From: Burkholderia sp. USMB20
Lineage (GTDB): Bacteria > Pseudomonadota > Gammaproteobacteria > Burkholderiales > Burkholderiaceae
Length of the DNA: 64,000 nucleotides
Assembly (NCBI RefSeq): GCF_000949135.2
Contig: NZ_JTAN02000001.1
Coordinates: 1-64,000, forward strand
Reading direction: 5' to 3'
In this document: one piece after another, positions 20,541 to 29,929 of the stretch
Numbering within the stretch: the first letter of the stretch is position 1
Layout of the letters: the number at the start of each line of letters is the position of its first letter
Notes under the pieces: generated by a model
Database searches by the model: none
Told to the model about the DNA's origin: nothing
Seen by the model: the letters and a program-made list of their open reading frames with translations, nothing else
Translations under genes and position numbers: made by a program

Positions 20541-22094
20541 TCAGGTCACCGGCGCCGGATTGAACAGCGTCAGCGCATTCGCGAGCTTCCATTGCTCGGC
20601 CCACGTGCGGCGCTTGCCGCTCGCGACGTCGAGCATCAGCCGGAACAGTTCCCAGCCCACGTCCTCGATCGACGCCGCGCCGGTCGCGATCTGCCCCGCG
20701 TCGAGATCCATCAGGTCGTGCCAGCGGCGCGCGAGATCGCTGCGCGTCGCGACCTTGATCACCGGCACCTGCGCGAGGCCGTACGGCGTGCCGCGCCCCG
20801 TCGTGAAAACGTGCAGGTTCATCCCCGCCGCGAGCTGCAGCGTGCCGCAGATGAAGTCGCTCGCGGGCGTCGCCGCGTACAGCAGCCCCTTCTGCCGCGC
20901 CCGGTCGCCGGGACGCACGACGCCGGCGATCGGCGCGCTGCCCGACTTCACGATCGAGCCCATCGCCTTCTCGACGATGTTCGACAGGCCGCCCTTCTTG
21001 TTGCCGGGCGTCGTGTTCGCGCTGCGGTCGACGCGGCCGCGCTGCAGGTAGCGGTCGTACCAGTCCATCTCGCGGATGATCTCGCGGGCGACGTCCTCGT
21101 TCGCCGCGCGCGACGTGAGCTGCGCGACGCCGTCGCGCACTTCGGTCACCTCCGAGAACATGATCGTGGCGCCCGCCCGCACGAGCAGGTCGGCCGCGAA
21201 GCCGACCGCCGGGTTCGCGGTGAGCCCCGAGAACGCGTCGCTGCCGCCGCACTGCACGCCGACGACGAGATCCGACGCCGGGCAGGTTTCGCGACGGCGG
21301 CGGTTCAGCCGTTCGAGATGCGATTCGGCCATCTTCATGATCGAGTCGATCATCGAGTTGAAGCCGACGTGCGCGGCGTCCTGCAGGCACACGACGCCGC
21401 CGTTGTCCGGCGCGCCGTCGGCCGCCACCGGAATCGAGCCCGGCGGCAGCAGGCGCTCGGGCTGCAGCTTCTCGCAGCCGAGGCTCACCGTCATCACCTC
21501 GCCGCCGAAGTTCGGATTCAGGCTGATGTTGCGCAGCGTGCGGATCGGAATGTCGGCATCGGGCGCATCGATCGCGACGCCGCAGCCGTATGTGTGCTCG
21601 AGCCCGACCACGTCGTCGACGTTCGGGTAACGCGGCAGCAGTTCGTCCTTGATCCGCTTCACCGCATGCTCGACGACGCCCGACACGCATTGCACGGTCG
21701 TCGTGATCGCGAGGATGTTGCGCGTGCCGACCGAGCCGTCGGCATTGCGAAAGCCCTCGAACGTATAGCCTTCGAGCGGCGCCAGCGGCGGCGCGGCACG
21801 CGTGGCGAGCGGCAGGTCGTCGAGCCCCGGCGGCTCGGGCATGCGCATCGTGCGCTCGTTGACCCAGCTGCCGCGGCGCAGCTCGGCGAGCGCGTAGCCG
21901 ATCACGACGTTGTAGCGGACGATCGGATCGCCGGCCGCGAGGTCGACCAGCGCGACCTTGTGCCCTTGCGGCACGCCTTCGCGCAGCGTCAGGCCGTCGG
22001 CGAACGTCGCGCCCTCGGGCAGGCCGCCGTCGTTGACGACGATCGCGACGTTGTCGTCCGGGTGCACGCGGATATAAAGCGGGGAAGCAGTCAT
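20541..22094 (-). CDS. garD: galactarate dehydratase
   Basis: 517 residues of the altronate/galactarate dehydratase family. A small N-terminal SAF-like domain (about 1-85, [16 protein letters not shown]) precedes the large catalytic region ([53 protein letters not shown]). It dehydrates galactarate to 5-dehydro-4-deoxyglucarate for KdgD. The start at 22094 has an AGGA ribosome site; longer readings cross the divergent promoter. It is transcribed away from kdgD with an operator-like dyad upstream. Confidence 0.93.
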   Translation of the reverse strand: MTASPLYIRVHPDDNVAIVVNDGGLPEGATFADGLTLREGVPQGHKVALVDLAAGDPIVRYNVVIGYALAELRRGSWVNERTMRMPEPPGLDDLPLATRAAPPLAPLEGYTFEGFRNADGSVGTRNILAITTTVQCVSGVVEHAVKRIKDELLPRYPNVDDVVGLEHTYGCGVAIDAPDADIPIRTLRNISLNPNFGGEVMTVSLGCEKLQPERLLPPGSIPVAADGAPDNGGVVCLQDAAHVGFNSMIDSIMKMAESHLERLNRRRRETCPASDLVVGVQCGGSDAFSGLTANPAVGFAADLLVRAGATIMFSEVTEVRDGVAQLTSRAANEDVAREIIREMDWYDRYLQRGRVDRSANTTPGNKKGGLSNIVEKAMGSIVKSGSAPIAGVVRPGDRARQKGLLYAATPASDFICGTLQLAAGMNLHVFTTGRGTPYGLAQVPVIKVATRSDLARRWHDLMDLDAGQIATGAASIEDVGWELFRLMLDVASGKRRTWAEQWKLANALTLFNPAPVT

Positions 22095-22127
22095 CGGAAT
22101 TCCTGGGAGGCTACCGGTCAAATCGTT

Positions 22128-22142
22128 AGTCATCATATGACA
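22128..22142. promoter_or_regulatory. galactarate-regulon operator, site A
   Basis: AGTCATCATATGACA is a close dyad and matches the TGTC-N7-GACA pattern found at three other places in the two galactarate loci. It lies 34 bp before the garD start, where a repressor would block transcription. The geometry resembles FadR-type GntR operators. Confidence 0.5.
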
Positions 22143-22168
22143 TTCAACACCAAGCCGCGATGCTGCGT

Positions 22169-22180
22169 AAACCCTTATCC
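22169..22180. promoter_or_regulatory. AAACCCTTATCC element, garD side
   Basis: This exact 12-mer recurs at 25897-25908 upstream of the ketoglutarate-semialdehyde dehydrogenase gene. The core ATAAGGGTT on the reverse strand also occurs inside the 48-bp dyad at 15562-15570. It is a possible activator site or shared promoter element. Confidence 0.4.
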
Positions 22181-22243
22181 GGAAAGACCCTATCTCTCGC
22201 CGGCCGGCAAACCGCTTGCGCCGCGCTTTTCCGCGTTGTACGA

Positions 22244-22258
22244 TGACATACAACGACA
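22244..22258. promoter_or_regulatory. galactarate-regulon operator, site B
   Basis: TGACATACAACGACA fits TGTC-N7-GACA with one mismatch and lies 69 bp before the kdgD start. Overlapping bases also form TGTA-N8-TACA (from 22238). Confidence 0.45.
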
Positions 22259-22327
22259 TCGCCAATATGGCCCGGATGCCGTACCCGACGAACCCATCAG
22301 CACTCGCGCTGGACGGACGACCCAACC

Positions 22328-23242
22328 ATGACTTCACCGCAAGAACTCAAACAGATCATTTCCCACGGCCTGCTGTCGTTTCCGCTGACGGATTTCGACG
22401 CGGACGGCAGCTTCCGCCCGGCCACCTATGCCGAGCGTCTGGAATGGCTGGCGCCGTATGGCGCGACCGCGCTGTTCGCGGCCGGCGGCACCGGTGAATT
22501 CTTCTCGCTCACGCAGCGCGAGTATTCGGACGTGATCCGCGTCGCGACGGAAACCTGCAAGGGCAAGGTGCCGATCCTGGCCGGCGCCGGCGGCGCGACG
22601 CGCGTCGCGATCGAATACGCGCAGGAAGCCGAGCGCCTCGGCGCGAGCGGCGTGCTGCTGATGCCGCACTACCTGACCGAAGCCAGCCAGGAAGGCATCG
22701 CCGAGCACGTCGAGCAGGTGTGCCGCGCGCTGAAGATCGGCGTCGTGGTGTACAACCGCGCGAATTCGAAGCTGAATGCCGACATGCTCGAGCGCCTCGC
22801 CGATCGTTGCCCGAACCTGATCGGCTTCAAGGACGGCGTCGGCGAAATCGAGAGCATGGTCACGATCCGCCGCCGCCTCGGCGACCGCTTCGCGTACCTC
22901 GGCGGCCTGCCGACGGCCGAAGTCTACGCGGCCGCGTACAAGGCGCTCGGCGTGCCGGTGTACTCGTCGGCCGTGTTCAACTTCATCCCGAAGACGGCGA
23001 TGGCATTCTACGAAGCGATCGCGAAGGACGACCACGCAACGGTCGGCCGTCTGCTCGACGAGTTCTTCCTGCCGTACCTGAAGATCCGCAACCGTCGCGC
23101 GGGCTACGCGGTCAGCATCGTGAAGGCGGGCGCGAAGCTCGTCGGCCACGACGCCGGCCCGGTGCGCGCGCCGCTCGTCGACCTCACCGACGCCGAAATG
23201 GCCGAACTCGACGTGCTGATCAAGAAGATGGGCCCGCAGTAA
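22328..23242 (+). CDS. kdgD: 5-dehydro-4-deoxyglucarate dehydratase
   Basis: 304 residues of the DHDPS/NAL class I aldolase family. It converts 5-dehydro-4-deoxyglucarate to 2-oxoglutarate semialdehyde, water and CO2. The Schiff-base Lys168 lies in [22 protein letters not shown] is the substrate carboxylate loop, and [10 protein letters not shown] holds the catalytic Tyr. It is divergent from garD, whose product is its substrate; the next enzyme is encoded 1 kb downstream on the other strand. Confidence 0.94.
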   Translation: MTSPQELKQIISHGLLSFPLTDFDADGSFRPATYAERLEWLAPYGATALFAAGGTGEFFSLTQREYSDVIRVATETCKGKVPILAGAGGATRVAIEYAQEAERLGASGVLLMPHYLTEASQEGIAEHVEQVCRALKIGVVVYNRANSKLNADMLERLADRCPNLIGFKDGVGEIESMVTIRRRLGDRFAYLGGLPTAEVYAAAYKALGVPVYSSAVFNFIPKTAMAFYEAIAKDDHATVGRLLDEFFLPYLKIRNRRAGYAVSIVKAGAKLVGHDAGPVRAPLVDLTDAEMAELDVLIKKMGPQ

Positions 23243-23325
23243 GCGGCGGGCTGACCAACGGCACGCGATCCAGTGCGTGCCGGCCCGCGCGGGACCGGCG
23301 GTTCCGCCCGGCGCTCCCCCTTTCG

Positions 23326-23360
23326 ACGGCCGCCCCGTGCTTCGCGGGCCGGCCGTTTTC
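23326..23360 (+). terminator. terminator of kdgD
   Basis: The hairpin pairs ACGGCCG (23326-23332) with CGGCCGT (23350-23356), an inner CCCG/CGGG extension and one mismatch, followed by TTTTC. It is located just before the convergent hypothetical gene. Confidence 0.6.
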
Positions 23361-23361
23361 A

Positions 23362-23916
23362 TTACATCTGTGCGATGGTTCCGACGATCCGGTAGCGCAG
23401 GCTGCCGAGCCTGAGACGGGTCGCGGCGATATCGGTGCCGGCCGCCGACCGCCGGAAGCGCGTGTTCGGATCGTCGGCAAGAATCTGATCCAGCACGTCG
23501 GGATCCACGACCGCATCGAAAAATCGGCCGAGCGTGAGCGTCGCATACTGTTTCGCGGTCGCGAGCTGGCTGTTGGCCTGCATCAGCGCCTCGGTGCGCA
23601 GGCCCGGATCGCGCTCGTCGATGCTGCGGCGATGCTTCAGCGCAAATACCAGCGCCTCCATGTCCAGCCGGAACCGCTTGACGGCCTGGCCGAACCCGAG
23701 CGAATGCGGATCGGCGCCGGTGACGGGCCGCCCCTGATTGATCGTCACGTCGAATTCACTGCCGCCCAGGTCGCGCTGCAATTCGAACAGCGCATTGGCC
23801 AGTACGCGCCCTTCGCTGGTCTCGCCGATCTGGGTACGCACCGATTTCGCGACGTCGCCGATCGCTTTCCACAATCCGGCCGCGAACAGGTGGTCGCCAC
23901 GCTTGCTGATATTCAT
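23362..23916 (-). CDS. hypothetical protein
   Basis: 184 residues, not recognised. It has no signal peptide or membrane segment. Predicted to be largely helical: a KAIGDVAKSVRTQIGETSEGRVLANALFE region, then DVTINQGRPVTGADPHSLG, a helical MEALVFALKHRRSIDE region, and a C-terminal Arg-rich strand. It was probably captured between galactarate genes by chance, as it lacks their operator. The start at 23916 is preceded by AAGGAG. Presence of a good ribosome site and typical codon use support it being real. Confidence 0.6.
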   Translation of the reverse strand: MNISKRGDHLFAAGLWKAIGDVAKSVRTQIGETSEGRVLANALFELQRDLGGSEFDVTINQGRPVTGADPHSLGFGQAVKRFRLDMEALVFALKHRRSIDERDPGLRTEALMQANSQLATAKQYATLTLGRFFDAVVDPDVLDQILADDPNTRFRRSAAGTDIAATRLRLGSLRYRIVGTIAQM

Positions 23917-24104
23917 CGGAGGGCTCCTTGTTGGTTTTTGTCGGTCTCTCAGGCTCGCCTGCGGACCGGCGGGTCCGAGGCCTCGCTAATGTAGGAGAAA
24001 TTCCGGCGGCGTGGAAGCCGCCATCCATCTCGTCAAGGCGGCGCATCATGAGAAGCATCATTCGATGCCCCCCGCTCTCTAATCGAGCAAAACCGGCCCT
24101 CCAT

Positions 24105-24146
24105 CAAAAAGGCGGCGGGGTACCCGTGGGCACCGTGCGCCGCCTT
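24105..24146 (-). terminator. terminator downstream of ketoglutarate-semialdehyde dehydrogenase
   Basis: AAGGCGGCG (24109-24117) pairs with CGCCGCCTT (24138-24146). The 20-nt interior contains a GGGTACCC palindrome. The A-tract on the left gives a minus-strand T-run. Confidence 0.6.
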
Positions 24147-24205
24147 GTTTCAACCTTGCCGGAACGCGCCCCTCCCGGGACGCGGCCTTCAGTCGTCCTG
24201 CGCCA

Positions 24206-25783
24206 TCACTCCGCCTTCCCGTCCCGCAGCCGCGGAATGTCGAGCGGATTGCGTTCCTGCAGCCCTTCGGGCAGCAGGTCGTCCGGGAAGTCCTGATAGC
24301 ACACGGGCCGCAGGAAACGGTCGATCGCGGTCGCGCCGACCGACGTGACGGCCGGGTTCGACGTCGCCGGGAACGGCCCGCCGTGCACCATCGCATCGCA
24401 CACCTCGACGCCGGTCGGGTAGCCGTTGACGAGCAGGCGCCCGGCCTTGCGTTCGAGGATCGGCAGCAGGCGGCGCGCGAGCGGCTTGTCGTCGGCGTCC
24501 AGTTGCAGCGTGGCCGTCAGCTGGCCCTCGAGTGCGTCGAGCACGCGCGCGACTTCGTCGAGATCGCGGCAGCGCACGATCAGCGACGCCGGCCCGAACA
24601 CCTCGTGGCCGAACGCCGGTTCGGCCAGGAACGCCTGCGCGGCGACTTCGTACAGCGCGCCGCCTGCCTGGCATTCGGTCTGCGCCGCCTCGCCCGCGCC
24701 GATTTCGCGCACGCCCGGCAGTTCGGCCAGCTTGCCGCGGCCGTTGCGATAAGCGTCGGCGATGCCGCGCGTCAGCATCACGCCGGCCGGCTTCTTCGCG
24801 AGCGCCTGTGCGGCGACGGACTCGAAGCGATCGAGATCGGGGCCGTCGACCGCCAGCACGAGACCCGGGTTCGTGCAGAACTGGCCGGTGCCGAGCGTCA
24901 GCGAATCGACGAAGCCGGTCGCGATCGCGTCGCCGCGCGCGGCCAGCGCGGCCGGAAACAGCACGACCGGGTTGATGCTGCTCATTTCCGCATAGACGGG
25001 AATCGGTTGCGGGCGCGCGTTCGCGAGCTGCACGAGCGCCATGCCGCCCTGCCGCGACCCGGTGAAGCCGACGGCCTGGATCGCCGGATGGCTGACGAGC
25101 GCCGCGCCAATCACGCGGCCGGGGCCGATCAGCAGCGAGAACACGCCGGCCGGCATCCCGCATTTCGCGACCGCCGCGCGGATCGCGCGGCCGACCAGCT
25201 CGGACGTGCCGAGGTGCGCCTCATGGGCCTTCACGATCACCGGGCAGCCGGCCGCGAGTGCCGACGCGGTATCGCCGCCGGCCACCGAGAACGCGAGCGG
25301 GAAGTTGCTCGCGCCGAACACGGCGACGGGCCCGAGCCCGACCTTCTGCAGCCGCAGGTCCGAGCGCGGCAGCGGCGTGCGCGCGGGCTGCGCGGGGTCG
25401 ATCGACGCGGCGAGGAAGCGCCCGTCGCGCACGACGCGCGCGAACAGCCGGAGCTGGCCGACGGTGCGGCCGCGCTCGCCCTGCAGCCGCGCGACGGGCA
25501 GGCCCGTTTCGGCGTGCGCGCGTTCGATCAGCGCGTCGCCGAGCGCGACGATTTCGTCGGCGATCGCCTCGAGAAACGCCGCGCGGGCCGCGAGCGGCTG
25601 CGTGCGATACGCGTCGAAGGCGTCGCGCGCGAGTTCGCACGCGCGCTCGACATCGGCCTGCGTCGCGACGCCGAAGGCCGGCGCATCGATCGGCGCGCCC
25701 TTCGTCGGGTCGAACGCGCGCAGGGTACCGGCCGAGCCGGCCACCGCGTCGGCGCCGATCAGCATCTCTCCAGTCAGTTGCAT
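24206..25783 (-). CDS. 2-oxoglutarate semialdehyde dehydrogenase
   Basis: 525-residue aldehyde dehydrogenase of the alpha-ketoglutaric semialdehyde branch ([20 protein letters not shown], catalytic Cys in [19 protein letters not shown]). It would oxidise the KdgD product to 2-oxoglutarate, completing galactarate catabolism. The ATG at 25783 follows GGAG at normal spacing; the open frame upstream crosses regulatory DNA. Two TGTC-N7-GACA sites lie in its upstream region, the same pattern as at garD/kdgD. Context and family both agree, but an overlapping role in arabinose or hydroxyproline breakdown is possible. Confidence 0.88.
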   Translation of the reverse strand: MQLTGEMLIGADAVAGSAGTLRAFDPTKGAPIDAPAFGVATQADVERACELARDAFDAYRTQPLAARAAFLEAIADEIVALGDALIERAHAETGLPVARLQGERGRTVGQLRLFARVVRDGRFLAASIDPAQPARTPLPRSDLRLQKVGLGPVAVFGASNFPLAFSVAGGDTASALAAGCPVIVKAHEAHLGTSELVGRAIRAAVAKCGMPAGVFSLLIGPGRVIGAALVSHPAIQAVGFTGSRQGGMALVQLANARPQPIPVYAEMSSINPVVLFPAALAARGDAIATGFVDSLTLGTGQFCTNPGLVLAVDGPDLDRFESVAAQALAKKPAGVMLTRGIADAYRNGRGKLAELPGVREIGAGEAAQTECQAGGALYEVAAQAFLAEPAFGHEVFGPASLIVRCRDLDEVARVLDALEGQLTATLQLDADDKPLARRLLPILERKAGRLLVNGYPTGVEVCDAMVHGGPFPATSNPAVTSVGATAIDRFLRPVCYQDFPDDLLPEGLQERNPLDIPRLRDGKAE

Positions 25784-25837
25784 GGGTGTGCTCCGTGGTT
25801 CGGGAATGGTTCGCTCATTGTAGCCCAACAGATATGA

Positions 25838-25852
25838 TGTCTGCTGACGACA
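25838..25852. promoter_or_regulatory. galactarate-regulon operator, site C
   Basis: TGTCTGCTGACGACA matches TGTC-N7-GACA exactly, 55 bp before the start of the semialdehyde dehydrogenase gene. Confidence 0.5.
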
Positions 25853-25896
25853 TGGCGATATTCCTGTCGCTCCACAGTTACTCGACCGCAGGCCGC

Positions 25897-25908
25897 AAAC
25901 CCTTATCC
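25897..25908. promoter_or_regulatory. AAACCCTTATCC element, dehydrogenase side
   Basis: Second exact copy of the 12-mer found at 22169-22180, again upstream of a minus-strand galactarate gene and close to a TGTC-N7-GACA site. Confidence 0.4.
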
Positions 25909-26005
25909 ATGCGGCACAAGCAGGAAATTCTTGCCTCTCCCTCGGCCGTCCGAAGGGAAAACCCGAGGTGTCCGCGCGCCCTCGTTGCAGGTAATTTTTG
26001 GCCCA

Positions 26006-26020
26006 TGTCATACGACGACA
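26006..26020. promoter_or_regulatory. galactarate-regulon operator, site D
   Basis: TGTCATACGACGACA is an exact TGTC-N7-GACA match, the best of the four, placed 168 bp upstream of site C. Two sites at that spacing (about 16 turns) could allow looping. Confidence 0.5.
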
Positions 26021-26407
26021 TATATTAGGCACGCAATCGGCGCACCTCTAGAGATCTTCCGATCAAACTCGCCGGCAGCGCGCGTGCCGCACCGCCGTGC
26101 GCTACTGGATCCGGGCGCCGCTGTCCGTCGTCACGACGCTCAACGATGCGGACCGCGCGACGCCGTCGGTCACCGGCATGCCGATCCGCAAGGCGTTCGG
26201 CATGATCCGGTGACGACGGGCCGGATCTTCCCGGCGCTCAGCCGGGCGTACGTGCTCGCGCAACTGCCGAGCGGCCGGTTCCCCGATTCGTCGATCGAGT
26301 TGCCCATCGGGCGCAGGCAGCGGGCAGCATCGGCGCTGCACACCGATCCGGAATGCTTACCTCGCAGGTAATGCCCGGCACGCGCGGGATTGCCTATCAT
26401 CTTCGTC

Positions 26408-27256
26408 ATGAACTCGACCGCCACCCTCCAATCGCTGCCCCCGTCCGCCGGCCGCGCGTCCGGTATCGGCTCGCTGCTGCGCACCTGGCGTCAACGCCGC
26501 CGCCTGAGCCAGATGGCGCTCGCGCTGGAGGCCGAGGTGTCCGCGCGGCACCTGAGCTTCGTCGAATCGGGGCGTGCGCGGCCGAGCCGGGAGATGGTGC
26601 TGCATCTCGCCGAGCGCCTCGACGTGCCGCTGCGCGAGCGCAATGCGCTGCTCGTCGCGGCCGGCTATGCGCCGCTGTTTCGCGAGCGGCCGTTCTCCGA
26701 TCCGCAGCTCGATGCGGCGCGCCAGGCGGTCGAAGCCGTGCTGCGCGGCCACGAGCCCTACCCGGCGCTCGCCGTGGATCGCCACTGGACGCTGCTCGCC
26801 GCGAACCGGATGCTCGGCGCGCTGGTCGCGCAGGCCGATCCGGCGCTCCTGCGGCCGCCCGTCAACGTGCTGCGGCTGAGCCTGCATCCTGACGGCCTCG
26901 CGCCGCAGATCGTCAACTGGCACGAGTGGCGCGCGCATATCCTGCACCGGCTGCAACGGCAGATCGACGCGAGCGGCGACCGCACGCTGCATGCGCTGCG
27001 CGACGAACTCGCGAACTATCCGGCACCGGCCGGCCAGCCCGCCGACACGCAGGCACGCGCCGACTACGCGGACATCGCGGTGCCGCTGCGGCTGCGCACG
27101 GCAGCCGGCGAACTGACGTTCTTCAGCACGACGACGGTGTTCGGCACGCCGGTCGACGTCACGCTGTCGGAGCTCGCGATCGAGGCGTTTTTCCCGGCGA
27201 ATCCGGAGACGGCGGACGCGATGCGCGCGCTGGCGGACGCGTTGCCGGCGCAGTGA
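26408..27256 (+). CDS. XRE-family regulator with MmyB-like ligand domain
   Basis: 282 residues. An N-terminal XRE helix-turn-helix occupies about residues 18-80 (LLRTWRQRRRLSQMALALEAEVS, HLSFVESGRARPSREMVLHLAERLDVPLRERN). The rest is an MmyB-like PAS-type ligand-binding domain (PALAVDRHWTLLAANRMLGALV ... ELTFFSTTTVFGTPVDVTLSELAIEAFFP). Members usually control a nearby oxidoreductase; here the neighbours give no clear target. The ATG at 26408 is used; a TTG 18 bp earlier is unlikely. Confidence 0.87.
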   Translation: MNSTATLQSLPPSAGRASGIGSLLRTWRQRRRLSQMALALEAEVSARHLSFVESGRARPSREMVLHLAERLDVPLRERNALLVAAGYAPLFRERPFSDPQLDAARQAVEAVLRGHEPYPALAVDRHWTLLAANRMLGALVAQADPALLRPPVNVLRLSLHPDGLAPQIVNWHEWRAHILHRLQRQIDASGDRTLHALRDELANYPAPAGQPADTQARADYADIAVPLRLRTAAGELTFFSTTTVFGTPVDVTLSELAIEAFFPANPETADAMRALADALPAQ

Positions 27257-27262
27257 GCATCG

Positions 27263-27889
27263 TCAACGACGCTCGAACGCCAGCTTCACGCCCAATCCGA
27301 GCAGGACCGCGCCGCTCGCCCGGTGCATGCGGGTCAGGATGCGCGGATTGCGCCGGATCGACGTCGACAGCAGGCCGGCGAACAGCGCGACCGGCCCCTT
27401 GACGAGAAACGTCAGGCCGGCAAACGTCGTGCCGAGCACGAACAGCGACAGCATCGGATGCGCGGCGCCCGCGGGGACGAACTGCGGCAGGAACGCGAGA
27501 TAGAACAGCGCGACCTTCGGATTCGACACGTTGGACAGCGCGCCTTGCGCGAACGTGCGCAACCCGGACGCCGGCGCGTCGCGACCGCTCGCGAGCGTCA
27601 GCTCGCCCGACGACCGCAGCAGCGTGATGCCGAGGTACAGCAGATACAGCGCGCCGATCATCTTCAATGCAGTGAACAGCCATTCGGATGCCTGAAGAAG
27701 CGCACCCAGCCCGAGCGTCGCGAGCATCGTATGCACGAGCAGCCCGACGCTGACGCCCGCCGCGGTCACGAGGCCCGCCCGCGTGCCGCCGGATAACGTG
27801 CGCGACATCACGAGCACCATGTCCTGGCCCGGCGTCAGAATGATCAGAAGGGAAGTGGCCATGAACGGCAACCAGGCTACGTGCGGCAT
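27263..27889 (-). CDS. LysE/RhtB family amino-acid exporter
   Basis: 208 residues with six membrane helices. The LysE/RhtB signature is present: ILTPGQDMVLVMSRTLSGGTRAGLVTAAGVSVG near the N-terminus and KMIGALYLLYLGITLLR, followed by ALSNVSNPKVALFYLAFLPQFV. The start at 27889 follows GGAG. It is divergent from an Lrp-type regulator, the usual arrangement for exporters induced by their amino-acid substrate. Confidence 0.9.
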   Translation of the reverse strand: MPHVAWLPFMATSLLIILTPGQDMVLVMSRTLSGGTRAGLVTAAGVSVGLLVHTMLATLGLGALLQASEWLFTALKMIGALYLLYLGITLLRSSGELTLASGRDAPASGLRTFAQGALSNVSNPKVALFYLAFLPQFVPAGAAHPMLSLFVLGTTFAGLTFLVKGPVALFAGLLSTSIRRNPRILTRMHRASGAVLLGLGVKLAFERR

Positions 27890-28063
27890 CGGAACTCTCC
27901 TGAAAGCGGCGCCAGGCGGGACGGGCGGGAATCGCGCGCGTCCGATGAGCCGGGCAGTCATCGGATTATCGGCAACTTGCCGTGGAGAATGGCTGCGAAG
28001 TCGGCTACTTTCGAGGCACGATTTGGCGTTATTCTCCAATATCGACTTCATCGGTAGTCAAAA

Positions 28064-28528
28064 ATGCCAATCAAGCTGGATGCCATCGATCGGCGCATTC
28101 TGCGTGCGCTGCAACGGAACTCGAACCAGACGAACGCCGAACTCGCGCAGCAGGCCGGCCTCTCGCCCACGCCCTGCCTGCGCCGCGTTCACCTGCTGGA
28201 GGAACAGGGCGTGATCGACGCGTACGTCGCCCTGCTGAACCCGGCGGCCGTCGAGCTGCGGTTCACGGCCTTCGTGCGCGTCACGCTGGAACGCCAGGAC
28301 AAGACGACCGTCGAGCGCTTCGCGCGCGAGATGGAGCAGGCGCCGGAAGTGCTCGAATGCCATCTGATGGCCGGCAGCTACGACTATCTGCTGCGCGTCA
28401 TCGCGAAGGATCTCGACGACTATCAGCGCTTTCAGATGGAGACGCTCACGCAGATCGAAGGCGTACGCAACGTCGAAACCGAGATTCCGCTGAAGCGCAT
28501 CAAGCAGACGGTGCGTCTGCCGATCTAG
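28064..28528 (+). CDS. Lrp/AsnC family transcriptional regulator
   Basis: 154 residues. The N-terminal helix-turn-helix (LDAIDRRILRALQRNSNQTNAELAQQAGLSPTPCLRRVHLLEEQGVI) is followed by a C-terminal RAM ligand-binding domain (EVLECHLMAGSYDYLLRVIAKDLDDYQRF). The protein probably controls the divergent LysE exporter and itself across the 174-bp gap. Length is normal for the family. Confidence 0.92.
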   Translation: MPIKLDAIDRRILRALQRNSNQTNAELAQQAGLSPTPCLRRVHLLEEQGVIDAYVALLNPAAVELRFTAFVRVTLERQDKTTVERFAREMEQAPEVLECHLMAGSYDYLLRVIAKDLDDYQRFQMETLTQIEGVRNVETEIPLKRIKQTVRLPI

Positions 28529-28537
28529 GCAGGCGAA

Positions 28538-28565
28538 AAGACAACGGTGTGCGCACCGCTGTCTT
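28538..28565 (+). terminator. possible terminator after the Lrp gene
   Basis: AAGACA-A-CGGTG pairs with CACCG-C-TGTCTT around a TGCG loop. No T-run follows, so termination is doubtful. Confidence 0.3.
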
Positions 28566-28734
28566 CGGATCAGGCGCCAGAACACTACAATGACGTCCGT
28601 TCGTACAAGATCCTGAAATGTCGTCCGCCACCCGGGCCACGCCGGCGGCGGCACCCTTCACTTGACGATGCCGGCACGCCCCGGTCTACCGCGGCCATTC
28701 CAACAATGATTCCGCTCGGTCGTTCGCCCGTCTC

Positions 28735-29763
28735 ATGATTCCCGCTCCGATTTTCTCCGGCACCTTCTTCATCGTTCTCGGCATTTCGTTTCTGGCGGCC
28801 GTCTCTGTCGTGCTCTGGATCGTTGCGCTGGTGCTGTTTCCGCCTGTACGACGATCGTTTCGAGCATATCGGCGACGCTCCACCGCCATCTTCGCCGCCC
28901 TGTGCGTGACGAGCAGCTTCGTCGTCGCGATGGTGGCGATCGGGCTGCAGGCCGAGGCGAACATCAGAAAGGAAGAGGCCGCGAAGCATCCCGCGCTCGT
29001 GAAGAGCGAGCGTCTGCTGGGCATCGACATGCCGCCCGGCACGCGGCTGTCGCTCTCGACTGCCGGCGACATGAACTCGATCGAGAAAGCCGAGTTTCCG
29101 CATGCGGTCGATGTCTACGGCATTGCGGCCGTCGCGCTGACGGTCGGGACGGAATTCGACGATGAAGCGCCGCGCAACGACCGGGACCTCGCCACCCTCA
29201 CCGCACTGACGCTCACCATCACCGGGCCCCGGACGATCGATGGTTGGACCTGCGGTTCGAAAGCGCCGCTGAAGATCGTGCTGCGCAACGATGCGCGGAC
29301 CAGGACGCTCTGGTCATGCCACCTGGCCGACGGCAATCGCGTGGCCGGCGGTGTCGTACCCGCCGGGTCGCGCGTCATGAGAAGCACCACCACCTATGGG
29401 GACGGCATGCGCGACAACGACTATTGGGAGATCAGGGTCGCGGAAGGCGACGTGTTCGAATTGTCATCGATACCGCTGCGTCACCCCGAACTGCGACTCG
29501 ATCGGGAACGCAACGTTCTCGCGTTCGACTACGCGACGCTGGCGCGTGCGGCGAGCGTCGGTAACATCGCCTACCCGGCCGGCACCGAAGTCGCGTTCGG
29601 CGTGCGCGGGCTGCGCGAAGACTACCCCGGTGCGTGGCGCTTCAGGACACGCGGGCGCCAGCACGCGGTCGACAAAAACACGGGACCGATCGCCGATGGT
29701 GCGTCGGTCGTACAGGCGCCTTCGGGGAAGGTTTACGCGATCTTCCCGGGTCGTACCGACTGA
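28735..29763 (+). CDS. membrane-anchored protein of unknown function
   Basis: 342 residues, not recognised. Two hydrophobic segments lie near the N-terminus (about 9-35, FFIVLGISFLAAVSVVLWIV; and about 51-70, IFAALCVTSSFVVAMVAIGL). The remaining about 270 residues, rich in strands, are probably periplasmic, and include two Cys (in DGWTCGSKAPL and TLWSCHLADG) that may pair. Late motifs YGDGMRDNDYWEIRVAEGDVFELS and VAFGVRGLREDYPGAWRF give no family. Codon use is slightly less GC-biased than its neighbours. Confidence 0.65.
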   Translation: MIPAPIFSGTFFIVLGISFLAAVSVVLWIVALVLFPPVRRSFRAYRRRSTAIFAALCVTSSFVVAMVAIGLQAEANIRKEEAAKHPALVKSERLLGIDMPPGTRLSLSTAGDMNSIEKAEFPHAVDVYGIAAVALTVGTEFDDEAPRNDRDLATLTALTLTITGPRTIDGWTCGSKAPLKIVLRNDARTRTLWSCHLADGNRVAGGVVPAGSRVMRSTTTYGDGMRDNDYWEIRVAEGDVFELSSIPLRHPELRLDRERNVLAFDYATLARAASVGNIAYPAGTEVAFGVRGLREDYPGAWRFRTRGRQHAVDKNTGPIADGASVVQAPSGKVYAIFPGRTD

Positions 29764-29929
29764 ATGCGCTGCGCCATGACCGGCCGGCGGCCGAGTGCGA
29801 GCGCAGCGGAATGGTGATTGCACGGTTCGCGCAGAAATGCCGAAGTCCCGCAAGGACGCGGGCGCGGGCGTCGGCTATCGCCGGCAAGCCACACCGAGCG
29901 GCATGGCGACGCCGGACGGTTTGCCGACG

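Larger units (their letters stand above)
25784..26407. other. intergenic region with operators and possible gene remnant
   Basis: 624 bp. The left third carries two galactarate operators and the AAACCCTTATCC element. Around 26095-26213 the plus strand encodes VRYWIRAPLSVVTTLND..., which recalls the opening of flavin-reductase-like proteins but ends after some 40 residues. This may be a decayed gene. No intact gene is supportable here. Confidence 0.4.

Noticed and set aside
20232-22331. Long plus-strand frame across garD
   Set aside because: Composition is Arg/His/Ala-rich with no family features; garD on the minus strand is complete and well supported.
24109-24146. Riboswitch-like structure downstream of the semialdehyde dehydrogenase
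   Set aside because: The hairpin with a GGGTACCC interior is at the 3' end of a gene with a T-run, so a terminator explains it.
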